DNA of 32,482 bases. Origin: a virus. The position numbers and the translations under genes were made by a program. The notes beneath the pieces were generated by a model. It saw nothing but the letters and a program-made list of their open reading frames with translations. It did no database searches and had not been told where the DNA came from. Of this stretch, positions 23,139 to 29,625 are shown in pieces. The stretch covers positions 1 through 32,482 of the IMG/VR virus record IMGVR_UViG_3300042868_000853. One strand, given 5' to 3'. The number at the start of each line of letters is the position of its first letter. The stretch's first letter is position 1.

Positions 23139-23701
23139 CAGGTTTAAAATTTAATAAATTAACTGTTTTAAATTTAATAAATCATAATGAAGAAAAAACA
23201 TATAAAAAAAGATATTGGTTATGTTTATGTGATTGTGGTAATAAAACAAAAGTTTCAACTTCTCAAATAGTATCTAAAAAAACTACTTCTTGTGGATGCA
23301 ATAGAGCAATATCAAATGTAATTAATTCAGCAAATTCAAGACATAAAATAGCTAAAAAAGATGCAGGATATAATTCTATATTTAATTCATATAAAGCAAA
23401 TGCAAATTTAAGAAATAAATCTTTTGAAATACAATTAATTGATTTTATAGAATTATTAAAAGGTAATTGTTTTTATTGTGATTCAGAACCTAAAAATGTT
23501 TATTATAAAAGTTATTATAATATAACTTATAATGGTGTTGATAGACGTGATAATAATTTAGGATATACTTTTGAAAATTCAGTATCTTGTTGTAAGATGT
23601 GCAATATTGCAAAAAATAATAATACAGAATCAGATTTTAAAAAATGGATAGAAAAAGTATATAATAATTTAGAAAAATTAAAGCAATATGACACGAAGTA
23701 A
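23114..23701 (+). CDS. HNH endonuclease with N-terminal Cys-rich domain
   Basis: The 195-aa protein has an N-terminal domain with LTGLKFNKLTVLNL, LCLCDCGNKTKVSTSQI and SCGCNRAIS (about 8-70), a zinc-binding module often seen ahead of phage HNH domains. The C-terminal nuclease region has NCFYCDSEP, NGVDRRDNNLGYTFENSVSC and CKMCNIAKNNN (about 118-163), with DRRDN and the paired Cys knuckles typical of an HNH fold. It overlaps the MazG-like gene by 25 bases and the next small ORF by 14 bases. It is AT-rich and free-standing, and probably mobile. Confidence 0.87.
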   Translation: MGAKQNDLTGLKFNKLTVLNLINHNEEKTYKKRYWLCLCDCGNKTKVSTSQIVSKKTTSCGCNRAISNVINSANSRHKIAKKDAGYNSIFNSYKANANLRNKSFEIQLIDFIELLKGNCFYCDSEPKNVYYKSYYNITYNGVDRRDNNLGYTFENSVSCCKMCNIAKNNNTESDFKKWIEKVYNNLEKLKQYDTK

Positions 23702-23825
23702 ACAATCAGCATTACAAAGAATCCAACGTATAATGAAATTCAATTATAATAGGGGATTAAACTCTGAAAGGGTTAATGAAATATATAGAAAAATTATTAA
23801 TTTAAAATTAAGCAATCAGAAATGA
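23688..23825 (+). CDS. 45-aa basic protein ending in a terminator
   Basis: A 45-aa, highly basic ORF (MTRSKQSALQRIQRIMKFNY ...) overlaps the HNH gene by 14 bases. The basic, amphipathic N-terminus may bind nucleic acid. Its TGA stop is part of the terminator stem at 23823-23831, so the 3' end of the coding sequence has a double role. No family recognised. Confidence 0.5.
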   Translation: MTRSKQSALQRIQRIMKFNYNRGLNSERVNEIYRKIINLKLSNQK

Positions 23826-23837
23826 TTGTTTTTTTTT
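23810..23837 (+). terminator. Intrinsic terminator, GAAA tetraloop
   Basis: A 9-bp stem AAGCAATCA (23810-23818) / TGATTGTTT (23823-23831), with one G-T pair, is closed by a GAAA loop. T residues run to 23837. It ends the unit before the promoter at 23881. Confidence 0.85.
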
Positions 23838-23880
23838 AGTTAATTTTTTGTTAAAATGTTTTTTATAAACAAATAATGTT

Positions 23881-23888
23881 TATATTTG
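23881..23888 (+). promoter_or_regulatory. TAnnTTTG early promoter
   Basis: TATATTTG lies between a terminator and a gene start (ATG 23916). A strong -33 TTTG at correct spacing is not seen; TTTTTTA near 23859-23865 may serve. The leader carries TAACAATTTAAAAAA (23893-23907), identical to that after the 17335 promoter. Confidence 0.7.
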
Positions 23889-23915
23889 CGTATAACAATT
23901 TAAAAAACAAACAAA

Positions 23916-24122
23916 ATGGACAAACTACAAATTTTATTCAAATTAGAAACCTGTATAGAGGTTATGAAAACAACAGACAATGTTTATGTGCGTAAACAGT
24001 TAGAATTAATTGCTGAAGCATTAGTAAAAGATTGGAATGAATCAGAAGCTTATGCACAACAAATTAGAGAAATATTGAATTATGATGAAACAATGAATAA
24101 TTTAGATAACATAAGAATATGA
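23916..24122 (+). CDS. Small helical early protein
   Basis: A 68-aa protein, MDKLQILFKLETCIEVMKTT, then VRKQLELIAEALVKDWNESE, strongly helical and acidic. It leads the second early operon directly downstream of the 23881 promoter, and its stop overlaps the next ATG. No family recognised. Confidence 0.6.
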   Translation: MDKLQILFKLETCIEVMKTTDNVYVRKQLELIAEALVKDWNESEAYAQQIREILNYDETMNNLDNIRI

Positions 24123-24328
24123 AAAAACAAACAGCAGTACAATGGCTACAAGATAGTTTAGATATTCATTTTTCATTTGAACATAGAATGCAGTTTGAGG
24201 GATTATTCCAACAAGCCAAAGAAATGGAAAAAGAACAAATTAAAGACGCTAATATAGTTGGTGTTAATTGTGGATTATATGGTTACAGAAGTGCAGAACA
24301 ATATTTTAATAAAACTTATAAAAAATGA
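24119..24328 (+). CDS. Small helical phage protein
   Basis: A 69-aa protein with MKKQTAVQWLQDSLDIHFSF, FEGLFQQAKEMEKEQIKDAN and a C-terminus with SAEQYFNKTYKK. The AVQWLQ opening and AEQYF...TY ending recur in short hypotheticals of Bacteroidota phages (memory, not a search). Helical, no catalytic motif. Overlaps both neighbours by 4 bases. Confidence 0.6.
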   Translation: MKKQTAVQWLQDSLDIHFSFEHRMQFEGLFQQAKEMEKEQIKDANIVGVNCGLYGYRSAEQYFNKTYKK

Positions 24329-24528
24329 ATGAAGCTGCATACTTTACAATACAATCTAAAGTACAGGGATTAGATAGAGAATTGTTCAAATATATAAATG
24401 AACTAATGTCAGGACAAAGTTTAACATCTGATGAACATTTAAAGATAATGATTGATAGTACAGAAAGAGAATTAGCAACATACGATTACATACTAAAACT
24501 AATAATAAACAATGGAAACAAAAATTAA
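24325..24528 (+). CDS. Small helical protein, unknown
   Basis: A 67-aa, helical protein (MNEAAYFTIQSKVQGLDREL ... LKIMIDSTERELATYDYILK). It overlaps the exonuclease gene by 17 bases, so it probably co-expresses with it. No family recognised. Confidence 0.55.
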   Translation: MNEAAYFTIQSKVQGLDRELFKYINELMSGQSLTSDEHLKIMIDSTERELATYDYILKLIINNGNKN

Positions 24529-25288
24529 AACATTCGACAACAAGATTTGGGATAAACAAGAACTAATAGATAATATGTATAACGATTCATTCTATTACGG
24601 TTATCTTGGTAAACAAGCTTTAAGTAGTTCAAGTCTTAAAATGGTATTGTCAAGTCCTAAAACGTATAAGTACGTTACAAAGTACGGACAAAGTGAAACA
24701 CAACCTTTAAGAGATGGTAAACTATTCCACACAATGATTTTAGAGCCACATAAGATAGATGAATTAACTATTGTAGATGTAGCAACAAAAGCAGGAAAAG
24801 CATACAAAGAAGCAAAAGCAGAAGGTAAAGAAGTTTATACTACAAATGAGATTAAAGCTGCTGAAAGATTAGCTGATGCAATATTAAGAAACGATGAAGC
24901 AGTACACTATATGTCTAAATCACAATTTGAAATACCTGAAATAGCAATGATAAACGGAATACCATTTAGAGCAAAAGCAGATATATTAAAAGACAATATG
25001 ATTGTAGATTTAAAAACTACTACTGGTTTAAATGAATTTAGATATTCAGCAGATAAATACAGTTATGATTTACAAGCATATCTTTACAGGGAAATGTTTA
25101 ATGTAGATGAATTTGTATTTGTTTGTATTGATAAAGGAAGTTTAGACATTGGAATATTTGAATGTAGTGATGAATTTTATGATAAAGGCAAACGTAAACT
25201 TGAACAAGGAATAGATAATTATAAATACTTCTTTGGAGAAGATAGCGATGTAGATTTGAATCAATATGTATTAAGAGGAATATTATGA
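24512..25288 (+). CDS. PD-(D/E)XK exonuclease (RecE/Cas4-like)
   Basis: The 258-aa protein matches phage PD-(D/E)XK exonucleases of the RecE-C/PDDEXK_7 kind. Visible features: YLGKQALSSSSLKMVLSSPK (about 30-49), DGKLFHTMILEP with an H motif (about 68-79), the nuclease core IPFRAKADILKDNMIVDLKT (about 150-169; Asp157, Asp167 and Lys169 as D-x-K) and SYDLQAYLYREMF (about 185-197). It would degrade one strand of dsDNA ends and pass ssDNA to the ERF annealing protein, giving a phage recombination system. The ERF gene is 5.6 kb upstream in another operon, which is an unusual separation. Confidence 0.85.
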   Translation: METKIKTFDNKIWDKQELIDNMYNDSFYYGYLGKQALSSSSLKMVLSSPKTYKYVTKYGQSETQPLRDGKLFHTMILEPHKIDELTIVDVATKAGKAYKEAKAEGKEVYTTNEIKAAERLADAILRNDEAVHYMSKSQFEIPEIAMINGIPFRAKADILKDNMIVDLKTTTGLNEFRYSADKYSYDLQAYLYREMFNVDEFVFVCIDKGSLDIGIFECSDEFYDKGKRKLEQGIDNYKYFFGEDSDVDLNQYVLRGIL

Positions 25289-25479
25289 CACCAAAAGAAA
25301 AAGCAATAGAGTTATATGAAAAATTTATATTTCCTTGTTGGGAATGTGATGAGTTTGATAAGGCTAAACAAAGTGCATTAATAGCAGTTGATGAATTAAT
25401 ATATGAAACACAGTTTGAAGTTCCTAATGTTAGACAAAAGTATTGGTTGAGTGTTAAACAAGAAATAGAAAAGCTATGA
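25285..25479 (+). CDS. Small conserved-type protein (AKQSALIAVDE)
   Basis: A 64-aa protein, MTPKEKAIELYEKFIFPCWE, then DKAKQSALIAVDELIYETQF and ending YWLSVKQEIEKL. I recognise the AKxxALIxVDExI ... YWxxVKxEIExL pattern as a very common small hypothetical in Bacteroidota phages and prophages. Helical, function unknown. It overlaps both neighbours by 4 bases. Confidence 0.75.
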   Translation: MTPKEKAIELYEKFIFPCWECDEFDKAKQSALIAVDELIYETQFEVPNVRQKYWLSVKQEIEKL

Positions 25480-26147
25480 AAGTAACAGATAAAATAACAA
25501 TTACAAACGAAGATAATATGTTATTGATGGCTCGTTATCCTGATAATTATTTTGATTTAGCTATTGTAGACCCGCCTTATGGAAGTTCAAATATTGTTGG
25601 AGGTTATACATCAGGAAAAGGTGGAGGAATATCAAAACAAAAAAAATACCATAAAGAACTTTGGAATCAAATTGCACCATCAAAAGAATATTTTACTGAA
25701 TTAATAAGAGTTTCTAAAAATGTAATTATATGGGGTGCAAATCATTTTATTGAAAACATACCAAAAGCGAATAGTAGTTGTTGGATTGTATGGAATAAAA
25801 TTAATGGAGAAAATTCATTTGCTGATTGTGAACTTGCTTGGACAAATTTAGATACTGCTGTTAGATTATTTGAGTTTAAATGGCAAGGAATGTTACAAGG
25901 AGATATGAAAAATAAAGAAACAAGAATACACCCAACACAAAAACCTGTAGCACTTTACAAATGGATTTTAGATAAATACGCTAAAGAAGGAGATAAAATA
26001 TTAGACACTCATTTAGGTTCAGGTTCAATAGCAATAGCAGCACACGATTATAAATATGAATTAACAGCTTGTGAATTAGATAAAGAATACTATGACAAAG
26101 CAATACAAAGAATAACAAATCATACAAATCAACAAAAACTATTTTAA
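25476..26147 (+). CDS. DNA methyltransferase (DPPY type)
   Basis: A 223-aa amino-methyltransferase. Motif IV is DPPYGSSN (Asp32-Pro-Pro-Tyr35), and motif I, binding S-adenosylmethionine, is the late ILDTHLGSGSIAIAA (about 180-194). HPTQKPVALYKW (about 152-163) precedes motif I, as in circularly ordered beta-class enzymes. Such enzymes methylate adenine N6 or cytosine N4. No restriction partner is visible, so it is an orphan enzyme likely to protect the genome from host restriction. Length is short but complete for the phage type. Confidence 0.9.
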   Translation: MKVTDKITITNEDNMLLMARYPDNYFDLAIVDPPYGSSNIVGGYTSGKGGGISKQKKYHKELWNQIAPSKEYFTELIRVSKNVIIWGANHFIENIPKANSSCWIVWNKINGENSFADCELAWTNLDTAVRLFEFKWQGMLQGDMKNKETRIHPTQKPVALYKWILDKYAKEGDKILDTHLGSGSIAIAAHDYKYELTACELDKEYYDKAIQRITNHTNQQKLF

Positions 26148-26696
26148 ATGGAAATAACAGAAAGATTAAAAGAAATAATATTAAAAGAAACTGATATAGA
26201 TGTTTCTAAAAATAGTAGGAAGCATAATATAATAGAAGCAAGAGCATTATATTTTTATTTGGTAAAACATTTTAAACCTAAAATGACATTACAAGAAATA
26301 GCTGAATCAGTAAATAAGAATCACGCAACAGTAATACATTCTTTAAACAATTATGAAATGTATGAAAAGTTTAATAGAGATTTAAGAAGTTTAAGAAACA
26401 TAATAACAAATGAAATAGATGAAGAAAACATTTTAAATACAGAAGATAATGAAGAGTTAAGATTAGAAATTAAAAAGAAAAACTTAAGAGTATCTGAATT
26501 AGAAATACAATTAGAAGAAAGTAATTTAAGAATAAATAAACTTGAAAAAGCAGCATACGAATACAAAATAATAGAACAGTTAAACAACCTTTTAAATAAA
26601 ACAAAAGATACAGAACATCACAATGTAATGATACTACGTTTAGAAGCTATCTACGATATGAATATGAAAGTAATAGAACATAATAAAAACAATTAA
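26148..26696 (+). CDS. DnaA domain IV-like DNA-binding protein with coiled coil
   Basis: The 182-aa protein starts with a DnaA domain IV-like helix-turn-helix: SRKHNIIEARALYFYLVKHF (about 23-42), MTLQEIAESVNKNHATVIHS (46-65). The KNHATVIHS portion matches the DnaA signature (DHTTVLHA). There is no ATPase domain. A long coiled coil (about 100-140, LRLEIKKKNLRVSELEIQLE) follows, so it probably dimerises. It may bind DnaA-box-like sites in the phage or host origin (inference). It is immediately downstream of the methyltransferase. Confidence 0.75.
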   Translation: MEITERLKEIILKETDIDVSKNSRKHNIIEARALYFYLVKHFKPKMTLQEIAESVNKNHATVIHSLNNYEMYEKFNRDLRSLRNIITNEIDEENILNTEDNEELRLEIKKKNLRVSELEIQLEESNLRINKLEKAAYEYKIIEQLNNLLNKTKDTEHHNVMILRLEAIYDMNMKVIEHNKNN

Positions 26697-26697
26697 G

Positions 26698-26844
26698 ATG
26701 AAAAAATACAAAGTAATTGAATTAATGACTTTAGCATTTGAAGCAGGATTTAAACAAGCAGAAATAGTTGAAGCAGGATTAGAAGGAAAAGAAACAGATA
26801 TATTAGTAAACTGGATTTATATTAAAAACGTAAATAATAAATAA
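26698..26844 (+). CDS. 48-aa small protein
   Basis: A 48-aa ORF, MKKYKVIELMTLAFEAGFKQ, then AEIVEAGLEGKETDILVNWI, followed by a basic end. One base separates it from the DnaA-like gene. The opening resembles a small helical motif with repeated EAG turns. No family recognised. Confidence 0.55.
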   Translation: MKKYKVIELMTLAFEAGFKQAEIVEAGLEGKETDILVNWIYIKNVNNK

Positions 26845-26845
26845 G

Positions 26846-27016
26846 ATGCCAGATATAACAATGTGTTCAGGAAACAACTGCGAACTATCTTCTTTATGTT
26901 ATAGATATAAAGCAGAACCAAGTAAGTTTAGACAATCATACTTTTGTAAACCACCTAATGAAGGATTAGAATGTGAATACTTCTGGGAATATAAAACTGA
27001 TGAAAATGACAACTAA
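26846..27016 (+). CDS. Cys-rich 56-aa protein
   Basis: The 56-aa ORF MPDITMCSGNNCELSSLCYR has C-x4-C-x5-C at residues 7, 12, 18, then FCKPPNEGLECEYFW with further Cys at about 34 and 43. Five Cys in 56 residues suggest a metal- or disulfide-stabilised mini-domain. I associate MPDITMC...CxxxxxCYR...PP...CEYFW with a recurrent phage hypothetical. Function unknown. Confidence 0.7.
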   Translation: MPDITMCSGNNCELSSLCYRYKAEPSKFRQSYFCKPPNEGLECEYFWEYKTDENDN

Positions 27017-27158
27017 AGAAAAGTTAGAACAAATAGCTGATGAATATGCTATTGAATTTGCACATTGGTTATTTGAAGATATGGAAATAAAAAAAGTAGA
27101 AAGACTATTAAAACTATTTAAACAATACAATAAAATGAATCTACCAAAAGAATTATGA
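27006..27158 (+). CDS. Small helical protein
   Basis: I start this at ATG 27006 (50 aa); ATG 27000 would add two residues. It overlaps the Cys-rich gene and reads MTTKEKLEQIADEYAIEFAH, then WLFEDMEIKKVERLLKLFKQ, amphipathic helices. Stop TGA overlaps the next ATG. No family recognised. Confidence 0.6.
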   Translation: MTTKEKLEQIADEYAIEFAHWLFEDMEIKKVERLLKLFKQYNKMNLPKEL

Positions 27159-27250
27159 AATATATATTAGTATTAATCGCTTATGAATTTATAAGGTCAA
27201 AAATGATTTGGCTATGGTATTATTTAATTAAAAAAGGACAAGGAGAATGA
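27155..27250 (+). CDS. 31-aa hydrophobic mini-ORF
   Basis: A 31-aa ORF in ATGA junctions at both ends: MKYILVLIAYEFIRSKMIWL, then WYYLIKKGQGE. Aromatic and aliphatic residues dominate, so it may sit in the membrane. It bridges two genes exactly, which supports a coupled reading. Confidence 0.45.
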   Translation: MKYILVLIAYEFIRSKMIWLWYYLIKKGQGE

Positions 27251-27453
27251 AACCAATACATAAATTAAATGGAGGAATAGGTGCTACACTATGTCAACTA
27301 TGTAGTGTAATAATAACAACAGGATTATCTCAAAATTTATATTGTGATAAATGTTTATCTGAAAGAGTTAAAACTGATTCTGAATTTAAACAGATAAAAG
27401 AAAGGGCAAATAATTTAATGAGATTGAAAAATGGATTTAAAGATAAACAATAA
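27247..27453 (+). CDS. Small zinc-ribbon-like protein
   Basis: A 68-aa protein with LNGGIGATLCQLCSVIITTG (about 7-26) and LYCDKC (about 31-36). Two CxxC pairs 15 residues apart form a likely zinc ribbon. The C-terminus is basic (LMRLKNGFKDKQ). I associate GGIGATLCxxCxxII..G..LYCDKC with common phage hypotheticals just upstream of terminase genes. Possibly DNA-binding; function unknown. Confidence 0.7.
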   Translation: MKPIHKLNGGIGATLCQLCSVIITTGLSQNLYCDKCLSERVKTDSEFKQIKERANNLMRLKNGFKDKQ

Positions 27454-27484
27454 ACAAAAATGTTTATTTTTAATTCAATAATGA

Positions 27485-27493
27485 TATTATTTG
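27485..27493 (+). promoter_or_regulatory. Weak promoter-like element before terminase
   Basis: TATTATTTG is one base longer than the TAnnTTTG consensus. It sits 3 bases before the terminase small subunit ATG and would yield a nearly leaderless transcript. Only suggestive. Confidence 0.3.
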
Positions 27494-27496
27494 ATT

Positions 27497-27754
27497 ATGG
27501 AAGATAAAAGAAAATACAACGGTGGTAACAAAAGTGCAGGACGTAAATCAAAAGCAGAAGAAGTAAAGTTGCTTGAAAAACTTGGGGCATTAGAACCAAT
27601 AGCATTTATGGCATTAGAAAAAGGATTAGAGAATGGAGACTTTAAATTCACTCAATTATTCTATAACTATTATGCTGGTAAACCAAGAGAAACAAAAGAC
27701 ATTACAGTAACAAACGAGCAACCTATCTTTAACATCAATTTTGATGACATTTAA
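27497..27754 (+). CDS. terS: Terminase small subunit-like protein
   Basis: ATG 27497 gives 85 aa; a TTG at 27491 would add two residues. Immediately upstream of the large terminase, it begins EDKRKYNGGNKSAGRKSKAE, a basic DNA-binding-like stretch. Helices (LLEKLGALEPIAFMALEKGL) and YNYYAGKPRETKD (about 56-68) follow. GRKSKAE and Y..GKP.E/T are seen in small terminase subunits. It would recognise phage DNA and regulate packaging. It is shorter than typical (100-180 aa), so it may be a core version. Confidence 0.65.
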   Translation: MEDKRKYNGGNKSAGRKSKAEEVKLLEKLGALEPIAFMALEKGLENGDFKFTQLFYNYYAGKPRETKDITVTNEQPIFNINFDDI

Positions 27755-27765
27755 GACACTATTAT

Positions 27766-28932
27766 ATGGAGTTTGTATTAACTACTGCAATAAGAAAGTT
27801 ATCACGTTTAAAGCAACGTATTAAAGTTATTAGAGGAGGTACTTCAGCAGGTAAAACTTTTGGAATACTTCCTTTACTAATTGATAAAGCAATAAAAGAA
27901 CCAATGCTTGAAATAAGTGTAGTATCTGAATCAATACCACATTTACGTAGAGGTGCTTTAAAAGACTTCTTAAAGATTATAATGGCATTAGGTAGGTATA
28001 ATGATGACCAATTTAATAAGTCTACTTTAAAATACACATTTGCTAATGGTAGTTATATTGAATTCTTTTCTGTAGACCAACCAGACAAGTTAAGAGGAGC
28101 AAGAAGAAACATATTATACGTAAACGAATGTAATAATATAGACTTTGAAAGCTATTATCAAATGGCAATTAGAACATCTGGTGATATATGGTTAGATTAT
28201 AATCCTGCTTCTACATTTTGGGTAGACAAAGAAATATTAACACAAGATAACATAGACTTTATTACATTAACATATTTAGACAATGAAGCATTAAGTGATA
28301 CTATTATAAAAGAAATAGAATCAGCAAAAGTAAAAGCATTAACATCTACATATTGGGCTAATTGGTGGCAAGTATATGGACTTGGACAAACAGGTAGTTT
28401 AGAAGGTGTATGTATTACAGATTGGAATGAAATAGATTTACCAACAGAAGCAAGAATATTATGTTACGGAATGGATTTTGGTTATTCAAATGACCCTACA
28501 AGTTTAGTTGCTATGTACAAATACAATGATGCTTATATATTTGATGAGGTAATATACAAGAAAGGATTATTAAATAGTGAAATATCTAATCTATTAAAAG
28601 CAAATGAAGTAAATGATATTGTTTATGCTGATAGTGCAGAACCTAAATCAATAGCTGAATTGAATAGTTATGGACATAATGTATTACCTGTATCAAAAGG
28701 AAAAGATAGTATCTTATTTGGCTTGAATTTAATCAATCAAAACAAAATATATATCACATCAAGAAGTAAGAATCTAATAAACGAATTAAGAAACTACATT
28801 TGGTTAACAGATAAGACAGGAGTTAAAATGAATAAACCAATAGATGCTTATAATCACGCAATAGATGCTATGCGATATGCAGCAACATCACATTTAGAGA
28901 ACCCAAACAAAGGAAGTTATTTTATATACTAA
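27766..28932 (+). CDS. terL: Terminase large subunit
   Basis: A 388-aa packaging motor. The ATPase has Walker A GGTSAGKT (24-31) and Walker B ILYVNE (116-121), with the catalytic Glu121. The nuclease domain has GMDFGYSNDPTSLV (about 234-247), YADSAEPKSI (about 286-295) and the terminal Asp-containing NHAIDAMRYA (about 364-373), giving the three acidic metal-binding positions of an RNase H-like nuclease. This enzyme cuts concatemeric DNA and pumps it through the portal. The stop overlaps the start of a 49-aa ORF (TAATG). Confidence 0.95.
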   Translation: MEFVLTTAIRKLSRLKQRIKVIRGGTSAGKTFGILPLLIDKAIKEPMLEISVVSESIPHLRRGALKDFLKIIMALGRYNDDQFNKSTLKYTFANGSYIEFFSVDQPDKLRGARRNILYVNECNNIDFESYYQMAIRTSGDIWLDYNPASTFWVDKEILTQDNIDFITLTYLDNEALSDTIIKEIESAKVKALTSTYWANWWQVYGLGQTGSLEGVCITDWNEIDLPTEARILCYGMDFGYSNDPTSLVAMYKYNDAYIFDEVIYKKGLLNSEISNLLKANEVNDIVYADSAEPKSIAELNSYGHNVLPVSKGKDSILFGLNLINQNKIYITSRSKNLINELRNYIWLTDKTGVKMNKPIDAYNHAIDAMRYAATSHLENPNKGSYFIY

Positions 28933-29081
28933 TGACATACGGGGAAATAATTGCAACAATACAATGTTATATTCACCACATAAAGAATGTACAGGTGGTT
29001 ATTAATTTGCCTCGTAATATAGGTGAAATTAGAAAGATGCAGGAAATGTATAAGGTTGCAAGTGCTTACCTTTCATCGTAG
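28932..29081 (+). CDS. 49-aa protein coupled to terminase
   Basis: The ATG shares a base with the terminase stop. The 49-aa product, MTYGEIIATIQCYIHHIKNV, then INLPRNIGEIRKMQEMYKVA, is helical and basic. I associate TYGEII.TI.CYIHHIKNVQV with a recurrent small protein next to Bacteroidota phage terminases (memory). It may assist packaging. Function not established. Confidence 0.65.
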   Translation: MTYGEIIATIQCYIHHIKNVQVVINLPRNIGEIRKMQEMYKVASAYLSS

Positions 29082-29166
29082 GATAACTATTAAAATTAGG
29101 GTTTATCTTGACATCAAAGGTAATGTTAAATAAAAGTTAAAGTAAAATATAAATAACAAAAAGTAT

Positions 29167-29174
29167 TATATTTG
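29167..29174 (+). promoter_or_regulatory. TAnnTTTG promoter before 29205 ORF and RNA region
   Basis: TATATTTG stands in a 123-base gene-free stretch, 30 bases before the ATG at 29205. The -33 region is not clear. It would drive the 57-aa ORF and the structured RNA segment up to the terminator at 29549-29577. Confidence 0.6.
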
Positions 29175-29204
29175 TAAAATATATTTAATCTTAAAACAAA
29201 CACT

Positions 29205-29378
29205 ATGAAACAATACGAAGTTAAAGGTTGGTACAGATACGCTGACAATGAGAAAGATTATGAGTATGCTAAAATAATAGCAGAAAATGAACAGATGGTT
29301 ATTACACTATTTAAAGATATGTTTAAACAGAACTTCTTTGCAATAGATATAAAAGAAATTACTAATGCTAACTGTTAA
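29205..29378 (+). CDS. 57-aa protein of unknown function
   Basis: A 57-aa ORF, MKQYEVKGWYRYADNEKDYE, then YAKIIAENEQMVITLFKDMF and a C-terminus ending TNANC. It follows the 29167 promoter after an A-rich leader and is the only ORF in this transcript. The beta-alpha layout is plausible for a small globular protein. No family recognised. Confidence 0.6.
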   Translation: MKQYEVKGWYRYADNEKDYEYAKIIAENEQMVITLFKDMFKQNFFAIDIKEITNANC

Positions 29379-29382
29379 TTAA

Positions 29383-29577
29383 TGATGGTGCTAAAAGGAT
29401 GAAAAAGGTTTAACAGTAATCTGGAGTACAAGCAAATCATTAGTCAGTAAACCTGCTCTTATGTAAGCATCGGAGCTGATAATCCGAAATGGCTATAAGA
29501 AAAACACAAGGTTAGTAATTGGGATTAAGGTGTCCTTGGTCGGAAATTAGACTTACAGAAATGTAGGTCTTTTTTTT
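29383..29577 (+). ncRNA. Candidate structured RNA ending in a terminator
   Basis: No plausible ORF covers this stretch, which is less AT-biased than its surroundings and carries nested complementarity. AGGTTTA (29406-29412) pairs with TAAACCT (29448-29454). TCTTAT (29457-29462) pairs with ATAAGA (29495-29500), enclosing AGC/GCT (29466-29468 / 29492-29494) and CGGA/TCCG (29471-29474 / 29483-29486). The 3' half offers competing pairings, such as CAAGG/CCTTG (29507-29511 / 29534-29538). A terminator follows at 29549-29577. It could be an independent RNA, a 3' UTR-derived RNA, or a leader element for the tail operon. I match it to no known RNA family. Confidence 0.5.
29549..29577 (+). terminator. 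Intrinsic terminator ending the RNA region
   Basis: An 8-bp stem AGACTTAC (29549-29556) / GTAGGTCT (29563-29570), with one T-G pair and a 6-base loop, is followed by a T8 run (29570-29577). Confidence 0.88.
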
Positions 29578-29625
29578 GTTTAATACAATTTACACATTAT
29601 TTTATTATTATAAAAAACAAATCAA

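Noticed and set aside
29108-29113. TTGACA as a sigma-70 -35 box.
   Set aside because: No TATAAT at 16-18 bases and Bacteroidota do not use this consensus; likely chance.
29436-29480. A segment resembling the 3' part of a cobalamin riboswitch (AGTCAGTAAACCTGC).
   Set aside because: The conserved core elements CCGCNACTGT and GGGAAGG are missing, and the downstream gene has no B12 link. Similarity is limited to a short string.
29474-29492. Hammerhead-like string CTGATAATCCGAAAT.
   Set aside because: No stem II between the two core boxes and no matching cleavage-site stem III, so the ribozyme core cannot form.
29420-29550. Possible tRNA or tRNA-like fold in the RNA region.
   Set aside because: No T-loop GTTCGA-type sequence, no CCA-compatible 7-bp acceptor stem, and arm spacing does not fit. 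No tRNA was found by eye in the window.
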